From positions 1-38,331 of the forward strand of contig VGNK01000005.1 in assembly GCA_016866055.1 (NCBI GenBank): DNA of 38,331 nt, read 5' to 3'. This DNA comes from Chloroflexota bacterium. Its GTDB lineage: Bacteria > Chloroflexota > Dehalococcoidia > UBA2979. Positions 23,745 to 32,264 of this stretch are shown in pieces. The notes beneath the pieces are model-generated. The model had not been told where the DNA came from. It was given only the letters and a program-made list of their open reading frames with translations, and ran no database searches. Both the position numbers and the translations under genes were made by a program. Numbering within the stretch: the stretch's first letter is position 1; the number at the start of each line of letters is the position of its first letter.

Positions 23745-24280
23745 GCCGGGAGCCGCACCGCGTGCGGCGCGTCTACCTGGGGCTCGGGAGCAACCTCGGC
23801 GATCGCGCCGGGGCGCTGCGGGACGCGGTCGTGGCGCTCGCCGCCGGCGGGATCGAGGTCGACGCCGTCTCCTCGCTCTACGACACGCCGCCGTGGGGCG
23901 TCACCGAGCAGCCGCGCTTCGCGAACATCGCGGTGGCGGGGCGCTCCGCGCTCGACGCGCACGAGCTCCTCGCGCTCGCGAAGCGGATCGAGGCGGCCGC
24001 CGGCCGCGACTTCTCGGCGGCGCGCTGGAGCGCGCGGCCCCTCGACATCGACCTGATCCTGCTCGAGGTCGAGGTGGTCGACACCGAGGAGCTCTCGGTG
24101 CCGCACCCGCGCATGCACGAGCGTGCGTTCGTGCTCCTCCCACTCGCGGAGATCGCGCCCCGGCTGCGGCATCCGCTGTTCGGGGTCACGGTGACCGAGC
24201 TGCTCGAGGCGCTGCCGGCTGAGGAGCGCGAAGGGGTGACGCTGCTCGCGGGTCGCGGCTGGGAGCGTGACCAGCGGTGA
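23741..24280 (+). CDS. folK: 2-amino-4-hydroxy-6-hydroxymethyldihydropteridine pyrophosphokinase
   Basis: 179 residues from GTG 23741, overlapping the folP stop. FolK transfers diphosphate from ATP to 6-hydroxymethyl-dihydropterin, giving the FolP substrate. Landmarks: [39 protein letters not shown] (pterin-binding aromatic residues), the signature [12 protein letters not shown] with two Mg-binding Asp, and [21 protein letters not shown]. Length and motifs are normal. It ends 16 nt before a convergent minus-strand gene. Confidence 0.92.
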   Translation: MSREPHRVRRVYLGLGSNLGDRAGALRDAVVALAAGGIEVDAVSSLYDTPPWGVTEQPRFANIAVAGRSALDAHELLALAKRIEAAAGRDFSAARWSARPLDIDLILLEVEVVDTEELSVPHPRMHERAFVLLPLAEIAPRLRHPLFGVTVTELLEALPAEEREGVTLLAGRGWERDQR

Positions 24281-24296
24281 CGCGCCGGGGCGGCCG

Positions 24297-24575
24297 CTAG
24301 CCGCCGATCGCCTCCGGCGGGGGCGCGCCCTCGGCGGCCGGGACCTCGGCGCTCGAGGGCTCGACTCCGTAGTCGGCGGGGTCGTTCCAGTCGGTCGTCG
24401 CCATCGTGTAGCCGACCCAGAACGCGAGGCCCGAGATCACGGCGAGGCCGGCGCCCACGGGGAGCGCGAGCGCGGCGTAGGAGCGCCGGCTCGTGCCGAG
24501 CAGGAAGAGCAGGATCTGCACGACGGACGCGGCCATCAGCGCGTGCCCGAAGCGGCGGGTCTGCTCCTGCGTCAC
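24297..24575 (-). CDS. Small two-helix membrane protein, function unknown
   Basis: 92 residues from GTG 24575, which overlaps the stop of the Trm112-like gene (GTGA). Two hydrophobic segments, FGHALMAASVVQILLFLLG and ALALPVGAGLAVISGLAFW, are followed by an acidic, Pro/Ala-rich C-terminal tail. The short loop between the helices is basic and probably cytosolic. I recognise no family. It is probably cotranscribed with the gene before it. Confidence 0.65.
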   Translation of the reverse strand: MTQEQTRRFGHALMAASVVQILLFLLGTSRRSYAALALPVGAGLAVISGLAFWVGYTMATTDWNDPADYGVEPSSAEVPAAEGAPPPEAIGG

Positions 24576-24799
24576 GAGCCGCCGCCTCGCGCGCGTGCCT
24601 CCTCGGCCTCCATCTCGCGGCGGAGGTCGGGCGGGAGGAGGTTCGGGATGCCGTCGTCGATCGGATAGCGCTCGTCGCAGCGCGCGCAGTGGAGCGAGCC
24701 CTCGAGCACCTCGCCGTCCGCCGCCTCGGAGCGCGCGTCCAGCGTGAGCTCCCCCTTGCACACCGGGCAGGCGAGGATCTCCATGAGGTCGCGACGCAT
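24572..24799 (-). CDS. Trm112-family (UPF0434-like) zinc-binding protein
   Basis: 75 residues. Trm112-like proteins are small zinc-binding partners; eukaryotic Trm112 activates several methyltransferases, and the role of bacterial versions is less clear. Seen: MEILACPVCKGELTL (Cys11, Cys14), LHCARCDERYPIDDGIPNLL (Cys38, Cys41) in the standard layout, and a charged helical tail. The ATG at 24799 is used; the second Met (MEILACP) is possible. A -10-like TAAGAT lies about 44 nt upstream on the minus strand (plus 24843-24848). The region up to 24934 is the divergent promoter space. Confidence 0.82.
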   Translation of the reverse strand: MRRDLMEILACPVCKGELTLDARSEAADGEVLEGSLHCARCDERYPIDDGIPNLLPPDLRREMEAEEARARGGGS

Positions 24800-24921
24800 C
24801 GGCGGCCCTCTCGTCGGGGTGCGGCACCGGTCGTAGAGCGACGATCTTAGGCGCGCTCCGAAGACCCGGGCAAACCCGCGCGGCACCCGCGCACGCGGTC
24901 GCCGCGGACAGCCCCCGTGGG

Positions 24922-24927
24922 TAGACT
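24922..24927 (+). promoter_or_regulatory. -10 box of a probable leaderless promoter
   Basis: TAGACT, 7 nt before the GTG at 24935. This favours that GTG over the one at 24917, which would lie upstream of the transcription start. Confidence 0.45.
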
Positions 24928-24934
24928 CGGGCGC

Positions 24935-25654
24935 GTGACCGCGCGCCCCACCCCGAGCACCCCCACCCCCGCCGAGCCGCCGGTGCGCGGCGCGGTGGAG
25001 CCGGCGCGGGGCGGGACGGAGCGCGTCTCCCTGCACCGCGCAGTCGCGGTGATCCGCCCCGAGAGCATCGCCGTGCGCCCCCTGCGCGCGAGCCTCGTGG
25101 TGCCGCTCGTGCAGGGGCTGCTCGCCGCGGGCGCGGTGTGGCTGATCGCGGCGTTCATGGACCGCCTCGCGCTCTGGGCACTCGGCGCCCTGCTCGTCTT
25201 CGCGCTGATCGCCGGCCCGACGGCGGTGCTCGGCCTCGTCTACAACGTCGCCGGGACGAGCTTCCTGATGGAGCGCCGCAAGCAGTCGGCGCGCTGGCAG
25301 CAGGGCTTCCTCGGACTGGGGCTCGGGACGCACGAGCTCGTGCCGTTCTGGCGCATCGCGCGTTTCGAGGTGCGGAGCGACGCGGCGGACCGCCTCTCGG
25401 GCGGGGACGTGCAGGACGTGGTGCGCTGGGAGGTGAGGCTCGTCAAGGAGAGCGGCCGCGCGCTCACGGTCGGCACCGTCCTCGCGGCGCGCCCGCTGGC
25501 GGCCGAGGGTGCCCGGCGGGCGAACCGGGTCGCGGAGGCGCTTGGGGCGATGGCGGGGACGGCGGTCGAGCGGGCGACGGTCCCGCCCGAGGACGAGGCG
25601 GGCGGCGGACCGGCGGACGGCGACGGCCGCCGGCGCTACCGGCGCCTCGCCTGA
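24935..25654 (+). CDS. Membrane protein with two helices and a basic cytosolic domain, function unknown
   Basis: 239 residues from GTG 24935 (GTG 24917 adds six residues but falls before the likely transcript start). A Pro/Thr/Ala-rich N-terminus is followed by two hydrophobic segments (ASLVVPLVQGLLAAGAVWLI and LALWALGALLVFALIAGPTA with continuation). The C-terminal part looks like a PH-like beta domain: SFLMERRKQSARW, ELVPFWRIARFEV, VVRWEVRLVKESGRALTVG. This topology recalls bacterial membrane PH-domain proteins, but the match is only by eye. The gene downstream, 41 nt away, is unrelated. Confidence 0.65.
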   Translation: MTARPTPSTPTPAEPPVRGAVEPARGGTERVSLHRAVAVIRPESIAVRPLRASLVVPLVQGLLAAGAVWLIAAFMDRLALWALGALLVFALIAGPTAVLGLVYNVAGTSFLMERRKQSARWQQGFLGLGLGTHELVPFWRIARFEVRSDAADRLSGGDVQDVVRWEVRLVKESGRALTVGTVLAARPLAAEGARRANRVAEALGAMAGTAVERATVPPEDEAGGGPADGDGRRRYRRLA

Positions 25655-25695
25655 CGAGCGGGGTGGTGGGGGAACGCGGAGCGCGGAGGCGAGGG

Positions 25696-26136
25696 ATGGA
25701 TCGACCGGTCGAGTTGATGCGTGACGCGAAGACGATCGCGGTGGTCGGGGTCTCCTCCGACCCCAGGCGCGACTCGCACGACGTGGCGCGCTATCTGATC
25801 GACACGGGCTACACCGTCTACCTGGTGAACCCACTCGAGCAGGAGGTGCTGGGGCGCCCCGTCTACGCGAGCGTGCGCGACCTGCCGGGGCCGGTCGACA
25901 TCGTCGACATCTTCCGCCGGCCGGAGCACGTGCCGCCGATCGTGGAGGACGCGATCGCGGCGGGGGCGAGGGCGGTGTGGATGCAGCTGCGGATCGTGAA
26001 CGAGGAAGCCGCGCAGCGCGCGCGCGACGCAGGCCTCGAGGTCGTCATGGACCGTTGCACGAAGATCGAGCACCGGCGGCTGCTCGCCGCCGACCGCGCG
26101 GGCCCCGACCGAAGTGGTCGCAAGGAGCCGAGGTGA
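25696..26136 (+). CDS. CoA-binding domain protein (YccU-like)
   Basis: 146 residues, GGAGGCGAGGG directly upstream of ATG 25696. Single Rossmann-like CoA_binding_2 domain: TIAVVGVSSDPRRDSHDVAR (nucleotide loop), GYTVYLVNPLEQEVLGRPVY, VDIVDIFRRPEHVPPIVEDA, AVWMQLRIVNEEAAQRARDA and VVMDRCTKIEHRRL with the conserved Cys. Members bind coenzyme A in vitro; the cellular role is not established. The last ~15 residues are a basic tail. The stop overlaps the purF promoter. Confidence 0.87.
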   Translation: MDRPVELMRDAKTIAVVGVSSDPRRDSHDVARYLIDTGYTVYLVNPLEQEVLGRPVYASVRDLPGPVDIVDIFRRPEHVPPIVEDAIAAGARAVWMQLRIVNEEAAQRARDAGLEVVMDRCTKIEHRRLLAADRAGPDRSGRKEPR

Positions 26137-26142
26137 TACACT
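26134..26142 (+). promoter_or_regulatory. Extended -10 promoter of purF
   Basis: TGATACACT (TGn plus TACACT), overlapping the stop of the CoA-binding gene and about 40 nt before the purF TTG. No strong -35. Confidence 0.45.
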
Positions 26143-26182
26143 CGGCCCCTAGGCGGCCCCGCGCGAGGGAGCGATCGTCCGC

Positions 26183-27649
26183 TTGATCCCGAGCCTGCGC
26201 GAGAAGTGCGGCGTGTTCGGCGTCTTCGCTCCCGGCGAGGACGTGGCGCGGCTCACGTTCTTCGGTCTCCACACCCTCCAGCATCGCGGACAGGAGTCCG
26301 CGGGCATCGCCACGTCCGACGGCGATCACCTCTACGTGTACGCGGAGATGGGGCTCGTCGCGCAGGTGTTCCACGAGCGCCGCCTGGCCGGCCTCCCCGG
26401 GCGCGCGGCGATCGGGCACACGCGCTACTCGACCACCGGCTCGAGCGTGCGGGTGAACGCGCAGCCGTTCGTCGTCGAGGGCAAGGACGGCCCGCTCGCG
26501 ATCGCGCACAACGGGAACGTGGTCAACGCGCAGCTGCTGCGTGAGGACCTGGAGGCGCGCGGCATCGCGTTCACCACCTCGACGGACACCGAGGTGCTCG
26601 CGCAGATCCTGGTGGCCGGACCCGGGGAGACGTTCGACGACCGGATCGCCACGATGATGCGCCGCGCAAGCGGCGCGTACTGTCTCACCCTGCTCACGCG
26701 CGACGCGGTCTACGCGGTGCGCGACCCGCTCGGCATCCGCCCGCTCTGCATCGGCCGCCTCAACGGGCACGGCTACGTGTTCGCCTCGGAGACCTGCGCG
26801 CTCGACCATCTCGGCGCGGAGTTCATCCGCGACGTCGAGCCCGGCGAGGTCGTGCGGCTGGACGCCGAGGGGCTCAGCTCGAGCTTCCCGCTCGCGCCGG
26901 ACGGGGCGCCGCGCGAGCAGCTCTGCCTCTTCGAGTACATCTACTTCTCGCGCCCCGACTCTTACCTCGGCGGGCAGCGGCTGCACCCGGTGCGGATGCG
27001 CATGGGCGCGCGGCTCCAGCGGGAGCACCCGGTGGACGCGGACATCGTGATCGGCGTGCCGGACTCCGCCACCGCGGCGGCGATCGGCTACGCGCAGGAG
27101 GCCGGCATCCCCTACGCCGAGGGGCTCGTGAAGAACCGCTACGTGGGACGCACCTTCATCCAGCCCGACCAGCGGCTGCGCGAGCAGGGCGTGCTGCTGA
27201 AGTTCAACCCCCTGCGCGAGGTGCTCGAGGGCCAGCGCGTCGTCGTCGTCGACGACTCGATCGTGCGGGGCACGACCACCCCGCGCATCGTCGCGATGCT
27301 GCGCCGCGCCGGCGCCCGCGAGGTGCACGTGCGCATCACGTCGCCGCCGATCACGCACCCGTGCTTCTACGGCGTGGACATGGCGACGCGCGGGGAGCTG
27401 ATCGGGGCGCACAAGTCCGTCGACGAGATCCGCGAGCACTCGGACGCCGACACCCTCGGCTACCTCTCGCTCGAGGGGACGATCCTCGCGACGCAGGCCG
27501 GCCCCGACCGCCACTGCACCGCCTGCTTCTCGGGGCGCTACCCGAGCGATGTGCCGCTCGAGCTCGACAAGCTCGTGCTCGAAGCGGACGCCACGCGCGA
27601 CCGCCACGCGGTTCCAGCCGCGCCGCGCCGCGTGCCGGTGCGGGTCTGA
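26183..27649 (+). CDS. purF: Amidophosphoribosyltransferase
   Basis: 488 residues from a TTG start. PurF makes 5-phosphoribosylamine from PRPP and glutamine, the first step of purine synthesis. It belongs to the Bacillus-type form: a short propeptide precedes the nucleophile Cys9 (REKCGVFG). The glutaminase domain shows HRGQESAGIA, GHTRYSTTGSS and AHNGNVVN. The phosphoribosyltransferase domain has the PRPP loop VVVVDDSIVRGTT. Cysteines for a 4Fe-4S cluster are visible in QLCLFEYIYFSRPDS and HCTACFSGRYP. Start choice is fixed by the need for Cys near the N-terminus; the purine-rich GAGGGAG is about 11 nt upstream. Confidence 0.94.
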   Translation: MIPSLREKCGVFGVFAPGEDVARLTFFGLHTLQHRGQESAGIATSDGDHLYVYAEMGLVAQVFHERRLAGLPGRAAIGHTRYSTTGSSVRVNAQPFVVEGKDGPLAIAHNGNVVNAQLLREDLEARGIAFTTSTDTEVLAQILVAGPGETFDDRIATMMRRASGAYCLTLLTRDAVYAVRDPLGIRPLCIGRLNGHGYVFASETCALDHLGAEFIRDVEPGEVVRLDAEGLSSSFPLAPDGAPREQLCLFEYIYFSRPDSYLGGQRLHPVRMRMGARLQREHPVDADIVIGVPDSATAAAIGYAQEAGIPYAEGLVKNRYVGRTFIQPDQRLREQGVLLKFNPLREVLEGQRVVVVDDSIVRGTTTPRIVAMLRRAGAREVHVRITSPPITHPCFYGVDMATRGELIGAHKSVDEIREHSDADTLGYLSLEGTILATQAGPDRHCTACFSGRYPSDVPLELDKLVLEADATRDRHAVPAAPRRVPVRV

Positions 27650-27719
27650 GCGCGGCCCGGCTTCTCCGCATCCCGGCGAGCCGGTACGCTCGCGCTGCTC
27701 CCCGCGATGTGAGCCCCGG

Positions 27720-28781
27720 ATGACCGAGCCGCGAGGCCGCCCGTTGCGCTATGCCGACGCCGGCGTCGACATCGACGCCGCCGAGGCGACCGTGCGGCGC
27801 TACGCCGACGTGGCGCGCCGCTCGACGCGCCCCGAGGTGATCGGCGGCGTCGGCGGCTTCGCGGGGCTGTTCCGGCTCGGCGAGCGCTTCCGCGACCCCG
27901 TGCTCGTCGCCGCGACCGACGGCGTGGGGACGAAGGTGCTGCTGCAGGCGACGCTCGGGCGCTTCGACCTCGCGGGCCGCGACGTCGTGAACAACAACGT
28001 GAACGACCTGATCACCGTGGGCGCCGAGCCGCTCTTCTTCCTCGACTACCTGGCGACGGCCGACCTGCCGCAGGAGCGGCGCGTGGAGATCGTCGAGGGG
28101 ATCGGCGCCGCCTGCCGCGAGAACGGCGTGGCGCTGCTCGGCGGCGAGACCGCGGACATGCCGGACGTGTACCGCAGCGGCGACTTCGATCTCGCGGGGT
28201 TCATCGTCGGCGCCGTGGAGCGAGGGGCGCTGATCGACGGCTCGCGGCTCGCGGAGGGGGACGTGCTGCTCGCGCTGCCGTCCGGGGGGCTGCAGACGAA
28301 CGGCTTCTCGCTCGTGCGCGAGGTGTGGGGGCTCGGCAAGGGGCTGGGGGAGGCACACGACCGCGAGGTGCTCGGCACGCGCTACGAAGAGGCCGGGGGG
28401 ACGCTCGGCGAGGCGCTCGTTGCGGAGCATCGCTCGTTCTACCCGGCGCTGCGCCCGCTGCTGGCGACGGTCCACGCGATCGCGCACATCACGGGTGGCG
28501 GCATCCCCGGGAACCTGCCGCGGCCGTTCCCGGAGGCGCTCGCCGCGGAGATCGACGCGCGGTCGTGGGAGCCGCCGGCGCTGTTCGGGCTGATCCAGCG
28601 CACCGGGGGGATCGAGCCGGGGGAGATGTTCCGGACGTTCAACATGGGCGCGGGGATGATCGTCGCGGTCGACCCGCGTGACGAGGCGGAGGCGCTGGGA
28701 CGGCTGCCGCGGGGGAGCTGGCGGATCGGCCGGGTCGTCGCGCGCGGCGACGGCCCGGCGGTGCGCGGGCTGCCGGGCTAG
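27720..28781 (+). CDS. purM: Phosphoribosylformylglycinamidine cyclo-ligase
   Basis: 353 residues from ATG 27720. PurM closes the imidazole ring to form AIR, the fifth purine step. Signatures: RYADAGVDIDAAEATVRRY at the N-terminus, ATDGVGTKVLL, NNNVNDLITVGAEPLFFLDY (ATP/Mg region), ALLGGETADMPDVY, PSGGLQTNGFSLVR and HITGGGIPGNLPR, all in the normal order. It follows purF by 70 nt and precedes purH by 35 nt. The purN gene that often sits between purM and purH is missing here. Confidence 0.94.
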   Translation: MTEPRGRPLRYADAGVDIDAAEATVRRYADVARRSTRPEVIGGVGGFAGLFRLGERFRDPVLVAATDGVGTKVLLQATLGRFDLAGRDVVNNNVNDLITVGAEPLFFLDYLATADLPQERRVEIVEGIGAACRENGVALLGGETADMPDVYRSGDFDLAGFIVGAVERGALIDGSRLAEGDVLLALPSGGLQTNGFSLVREVWGLGKGLGEAHDREVLGTRYEEAGGTLGEALVAEHRSFYPALRPLLATVHAIAHITGGGIPGNLPRPFPEALAAEIDARSWEPPALFGLIQRTGGIEPGEMFRTFNMGAGMIVAVDPRDEAEALGRLPRGSWRIGRVVARGDGPAVRGLPG

Positions 28782-28816
28782 CGGGTTCCGCGTCGGCCGA
28801 GCGAGAGGGGGGCGGG

Positions 28817-30391
28817 GTGCGCGCGATCCTCGCGGTGTACGACAAGACGGGGCTGGTCGACTTCGCGCGCGGGCTCCAGGCGCTCGGGTGGGAGCTCGTG
28901 GCGACCGGAGGCACGTCGCGCGCGCTCGTCGAGGCGGGGCTCGCGGTCACCGAGGTGGCCGCGCTGACGGGCAGCCCCGAGATGCTCGGCGGGCGCGTAA
29001 AGACGCTCCACCCGAAGGTGCACGGCGGGATCCTCTACCGCCGCGGTCACGCCTCGGACGAGGAGGAGGTCGCGCGCTACGACGTGCCGGCGATCGACCT
29101 CGTCGCGTGCAACCTCTACCCGTTCGTCGAGACCGTCACGCGGGGTGCGCCGGCGCTGCCGGAGGCGCTCGAGCAGATCGACATCGGAGGCCCGACGCTC
29201 ATCCGCGCGGCGGCGAAGAACCACCCGGCGGTGCTGCCGGTGGTCGACCCGGCCGACTACGGCGCGGTGCTCGAGGCGCTGGGCGGCAGGGGCGGCGACC
29301 CCGCGGCGATCGGCGCCGCCGAGCGGCGACGGCTCGCGGCGCGCGCGTTCCAGCACGTGGCGCACTACGACACCGCGATCGCGGAGTACCTCCGCGACGC
29401 CGACGACGTGCTCCCGCCCGAGCTGACGATCGCGCTGACGCGGCTCTCGGAGCTGCGGTACGGCGAGAACCCGCACCAGCGCGGCGCGCTCTACCGGCTC
29501 GACTCCGTGCGCACGCCGGTGGAGGGGATCGCCGCCTACCGCCAGCACCACGGGAAGGCGATGTCGTACGTCAACTTCCTGGACGCGGACGCCGCGTACA
29601 ACCTCGTGTGCGAGGTCGGCGAGCCCGCGATGGCGATCATCAAGCACACGAACCCCGCGTGCTTCGCGGCGGGCAACGAGCCGGTCGCGCGGCTCTACGA
29701 CCGAGCGCTACGCGAGGGGGATCACGTCTCGGCCTACGGGGGGATCGTGGCGTCGAACCGCGTGGTCGACATGGACTACGCGCGCGCGCTCCGGGACGTG
29801 CTGAGCCCAGACACGGGTGTGCGCATGTTCTACGAGATCGTCGTCGCCCCCGGCTTCGAGCCCGACGCGCTCGAGCACCTCAGGAAGAAGTCGCAGGACC
29901 TGCGCATCCTGGAGGCGCCGGCCGGGGACCCGACGCGCGAGCGGGTGGAGGCGCGGGGCGTGCGCGGGGGGATGCTCGTGCAGACGGCCGACGTGGTGCG
30001 GGAGGTGCGGTTCGATGTCGTCAGCCGGCGCCAGCCCACGGCCTCGGAACTCGCCGACCTGCGGCTCGCGTGGGTGGTCTGCAAGCACGTGAAGTCGAAC
30101 GCGGTCGCCTTCGTCAAGGACGGGGTGCTGATCGGGATGGGGGCCGGGCAGCCGAACCGCGTGGGCAGCGCGGAGCTGTGCCGGCAGCAGGCCGGCGAGC
30201 GGGCGCGCGGCGCCGTCGCGGCGACGGACGCGCTCATCCCGTTCCCCGACACGGTCGAGGTGTGCGCGGCGGCGGGCTGCACGGTGATCGCTCACACCGG
30301 GGGCTCGATCCGCGACGACGAGTCGGTCGCGGCGGCGGACCGGCTCGGGGTGACGCTTGTGACGACCGGGGTGCGCCACTTCCGCCACTAG
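28817..30391 (+). CDS. purH: Bifunctional AICAR formyltransferase/IMP cyclohydrolase
   Basis: 524 residues, GTG start behind GAGAGGGGGG. PurH carries out the last two steps to IMP. The N-terminal cyclohydrolase (MGS-like) domain has AILAVYDKTGLVDFARGLQ, ATGGTSRAL, GRVKTLHPKVHGGILYRR and DIGGPTLIRAAAKNHPAVLP. The C-terminal formyltransferase has LRYGENPHQRGALYR, GKAMSYVNFLD, IIKHTNPACFA (catalytic Lys-His), CKHVKSNAVAFVKDGVLIG and the closing TGVRHFRH. Length is typical. It is the third gene of the pur operon. Confidence 0.95.
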   Translation: MRAILAVYDKTGLVDFARGLQALGWELVATGGTSRALVEAGLAVTEVAALTGSPEMLGGRVKTLHPKVHGGILYRRGHASDEEEVARYDVPAIDLVACNLYPFVETVTRGAPALPEALEQIDIGGPTLIRAAAKNHPAVLPVVDPADYGAVLEALGGRGGDPAAIGAAERRRLAARAFQHVAHYDTAIAEYLRDADDVLPPELTIALTRLSELRYGENPHQRGALYRLDSVRTPVEGIAAYRQHHGKAMSYVNFLDADAAYNLVCEVGEPAMAIIKHTNPACFAAGNEPVARLYDRALREGDHVSAYGGIVASNRVVDMDYARALRDVLSPDTGVRMFYEIVVAPGFEPDALEHLRKKSQDLRILEAPAGDPTRERVEARGVRGGMLVQTADVVREVRFDVVSRRQPTASELADLRLAWVVCKHVKSNAVAFVKDGVLIGMGAGQPNRVGSAELCRQQAGERARGAVAATDALIPFPDTVEVCAAAGCTVIAHTGGSIRDDESVAAADRLGVTLVTTGVRHFRH

Positions 30392-30431
30392 CCCGGAGGC
30401 GTCGGCTGCGGCGGCTTACCGCACGAGGCCG

Positions 30432-30437
30432 TAGCAT
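30432..30437 (+). promoter_or_regulatory. -10 box of a probable leaderless promoter
   Basis: TAGCAT, 6 nt before the ATG at 30444, the same layout as before trmO and murT. Confidence 0.45.
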
Positions 30438-30443
30438 CGCCCC

Positions 30444-31187
30444 ATGGCGAACGTCGACCTCGTCATCCCCGTCTACAACGAAGAGGCGATCCTCGAGCAG
30501 AGCGTGGTGACCACGCTCGACTTCCTCGACCACCATCCGGAGCACCGGTGGCGGCTCGTGATCGCGAACAACGCCTCCACCGACCGCACGCTCGAGGTCG
30601 CCCGTCAGCTCGAGGCGCGCTTCCCCTCGCACGTCGTCGCCCAGCACATCCCCGTGAAGGGGCGCGGGATCGCCCTGCGCACGGCGTGGCTCACCTCCGA
30701 CGCCGACGTCATGGCGTACATGGACGTCGACCTCTCCACCGACCTGCAGCACATCAGGGAGTTGATCGACCCGATCGCCGACGGCCGCTACGACCTGAGC
30801 TACGGCACCCGGCTTCACCCGCGCTCGCAGACCCGTCGCGGGTGGAAGCGCGAGATCACCTCGCGCGCGTACGTCTTCCTGCTCCGCTACGCGGCGCGGC
30901 TACGGGTCACCGACGCGCAGTGCGGGTTCAAGGCGATCGGCCGAGAGGCGGCACGCGCGCTCGTGCCGCTCGTGAAGGACACGGGATGGTTCTTCGACTC
31001 GGAGCTGCTCCTGATCGCGCAGGAGAACGGCTACCGGCTGCTCGAGATCCCCGTGCGCTGGATCGAGGATCGCGACTCGCGCGTGCGCGTGCTCCACACC
31101 GCGGTCGAGGACGTGAAGGGGATCTGGCGGATGCGACGGGGCGGGATCCCGCGGCCCGCGCCTGGTGACGGCGGACCCGACGCCTGA
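30444..31187 (+). CDS. Family 2 glycosyltransferase (dolichol-phosphate-mannose-synthase type)
   Basis: 247 residues, no membrane segment. GT-A fold: DLVIPVYNEEAILEQSV, IANNASTDRTLEVAR, then the metal-binding DxD region MAYMDVDLSTDLQHI, LSYGTRLHPRSQTRRGWKRE, TDAQCGFKAIGREAAR and WFFDSELLLIAQENGY, followed by the typical EIPVRWIEDRDSRVR. This set matches enzymes that move a sugar from a nucleotide to a polyprenyl phosphate, or relatives such as glucosyl-3-phosphoglycerate-type enzymes. Donor and acceptor cannot be read from sequence. It may be leaderless and monocistronic. Confidence 0.85.
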   Translation: MANVDLVIPVYNEEAILEQSVVTTLDFLDHHPEHRWRLVIANNASTDRTLEVARQLEARFPSHVVAQHIPVKGRGIALRTAWLTSDADVMAYMDVDLSTDLQHIRELIDPIADGRYDLSYGTRLHPRSQTRRGWKREITSRAYVFLLRYAARLRVTDAQCGFKAIGREAARALVPLVKDTGWFFDSELLLIAQENGYRLLEIPVRWIEDRDSRVRVLHTAVEDVKGIWRMRRGGIPRPAPGDGGPDA

Positions 31188-31208
31188 GGCGGCCCGCAGC
31201 CAGATTCC

Positions 31209-31238
31209 TTGACCCTAGCGGAGCCGCCTCGCTAGCAT
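31209..31238 (+). promoter_or_regulatory. Promoter of the cytochrome operon
   Basis: TTGACC (31209-31214), 18-bp spacer, TAGCAT (31233-31238). It is one of the better -35/-10 pairs in the window and leaves a leader of about 70 nt before the small ORF at 31313. Confidence 0.55.
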
Positions 31239-31312
31239 CGGCGCCGGTCGGTACGGGAAGCCGAACCTGACGGGCGCCTCGGCGTGCCGTTCGACGCGAA
31301 GGGGTGAGCCTG

Positions 31313-31414
31313 ATGCTGGGTGAGGGCGAGGGCATCGAGCTCATTGCCGTCTTTACGACGGTCATTCTCTCGCTCGCGATCATGGTGGCGCTCGGGAAGT
31401 GGTGGGAGGCCTAG
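31313..31414 (+). CDS. 33-residue single-helix membrane peptide at the head of the cytochrome operon
   Basis: ATG 31313 with AAGGGGTGA just upstream. The peptide has an acidic N-terminus (MLGEGEGIE), one hydrophobic helix of about 18 residues ([18 protein letters not shown]) and a GKWWEA end with two Trp at the expected membrane interface. Size and topology recall the tiny accessory subunits (PetG, PetN, PetL) of cytochrome b6f, though no sequence match can be claimed. It lies between the operon promoter and the cytochrome b6-like gene, 73 nt upstream of the latter. Confidence 0.55.
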   Translation: MLGEGEGIELIAVFTTVILSLAIMVALGKWWEA

Positions 31415-31487
31415 CCTCTCGGATGGCGCCGCCGCGCCGCGGGCGCGCGGGGCGACGGTCGATGGGTGCGTGAGCTGGGGGCAGCGG

Positions 31488-32243
31488 ATGGCGACGTCGG
31501 AGCAACCTGGACGGCGAAGCCTGGGCGACCGCCTGTACGATGCCGCGTTCCAGAACCGAGTCTGGCGCTCGGTCTTCCGCTCCGGCTACCCGAACACCCC
31601 CCGCAATCAGATGCTCGCGGTGGCGACGAACGTCTTCCTGCACCTCCACCCGACGCGCATCCACCGCACGCACGTGAAGATCACCCACACCTTCTGCCTG
31701 GGTGGGCTCTCGTTCTTCCTTTTCCTGGGCCTGACGATCACCGGCGTGCTGCTGATGTTCTACTACGTGCCGTCCGTGGAGCGGGCGTACGTGGACATCC
31801 TCGCGCTCGAGAACAACGTGCGCTTCGGACAGCTGATGCGGAACCTGCACCGCTGGATGGCGCACGGCATGGTGCTCACGGTGCTGATGCACATGATGCG
31901 CGTGTTCTACACGGGCGCCTACAAGCCGCCGCGCGAGTTCAACTGGGTGGTGGGCGTGGTGCTGCTCGTGCTGACGCTGCTGCTTTCCTTTACCGGGTAC
32001 CTCCTGCCCTGGGACCAGCTCGCGATCTGGGCGATCACGGTGGGCACGAACATGGTGGGCTCGGCCCCGATCCTTGGTGAGCCGAACCGCTTCGTCCTGG
32101 TCGGCGGCTTCCAGGTCGGCCAGGCGGCGCTCATCCGCTTCTATACGCTCCACGTGATCGGGCTCCCGCTGCTGGCTGCGGTGTTCATGACGGTGCACTT
32201 CTGGCGCATCCGTCGCGACGGCGGCCTGGCGCGGCCGCTGTAG
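31488..32243 (+). CDS. petB: Cytochrome b6-like subunit of a quinol:acceptor oxidoreductase
   Basis: 251 residues from ATG 31488 (GTG 31470 possible). Four transmembrane helices. Heme b ligands are His121 and His135 (14 apart, LHRWMAH ... LMHMMR) and His222 and His237 (15 apart, LHVIGLPL ... VHFWR). Cys70 in HTFCLGG aligns with the b6 Cys that binds the extra heme c(n) covalently, so this is a b6f-like rather than bc1-like protein. [16 protein letters not shown] is the conserved Qo-side helix. It oxidises menaquinol or another quinol together with the next three gene products in the cytoplasmic membrane. Confidence 0.9.
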   Translation: MATSEQPGRRSLGDRLYDAAFQNRVWRSVFRSGYPNTPRNQMLAVATNVFLHLHPTRIHRTHVKITHTFCLGGLSFFLFLGLTITGVLLMFYYVPSVERAYVDILALENNVRFGQLMRNLHRWMAHGMVLTVLMHMMRVFYTGAYKPPREFNWVVGVVLLVLTLLLSFTGYLLPWDQLAIWAITVGTNMVGSAPILGEPNRFVLVGGFQVGQAALIRFYTLHVIGLPLLAAVFMTVHFWRIRRDGGLARPL

Positions 32244-32264
32244 TCCTGGTCAGGAGGACCGCCG

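Noticed and set aside
28782-28816. A purN gene between purM and purH
   Set aside because: Only 35 nt separate them; purN is not in this position.
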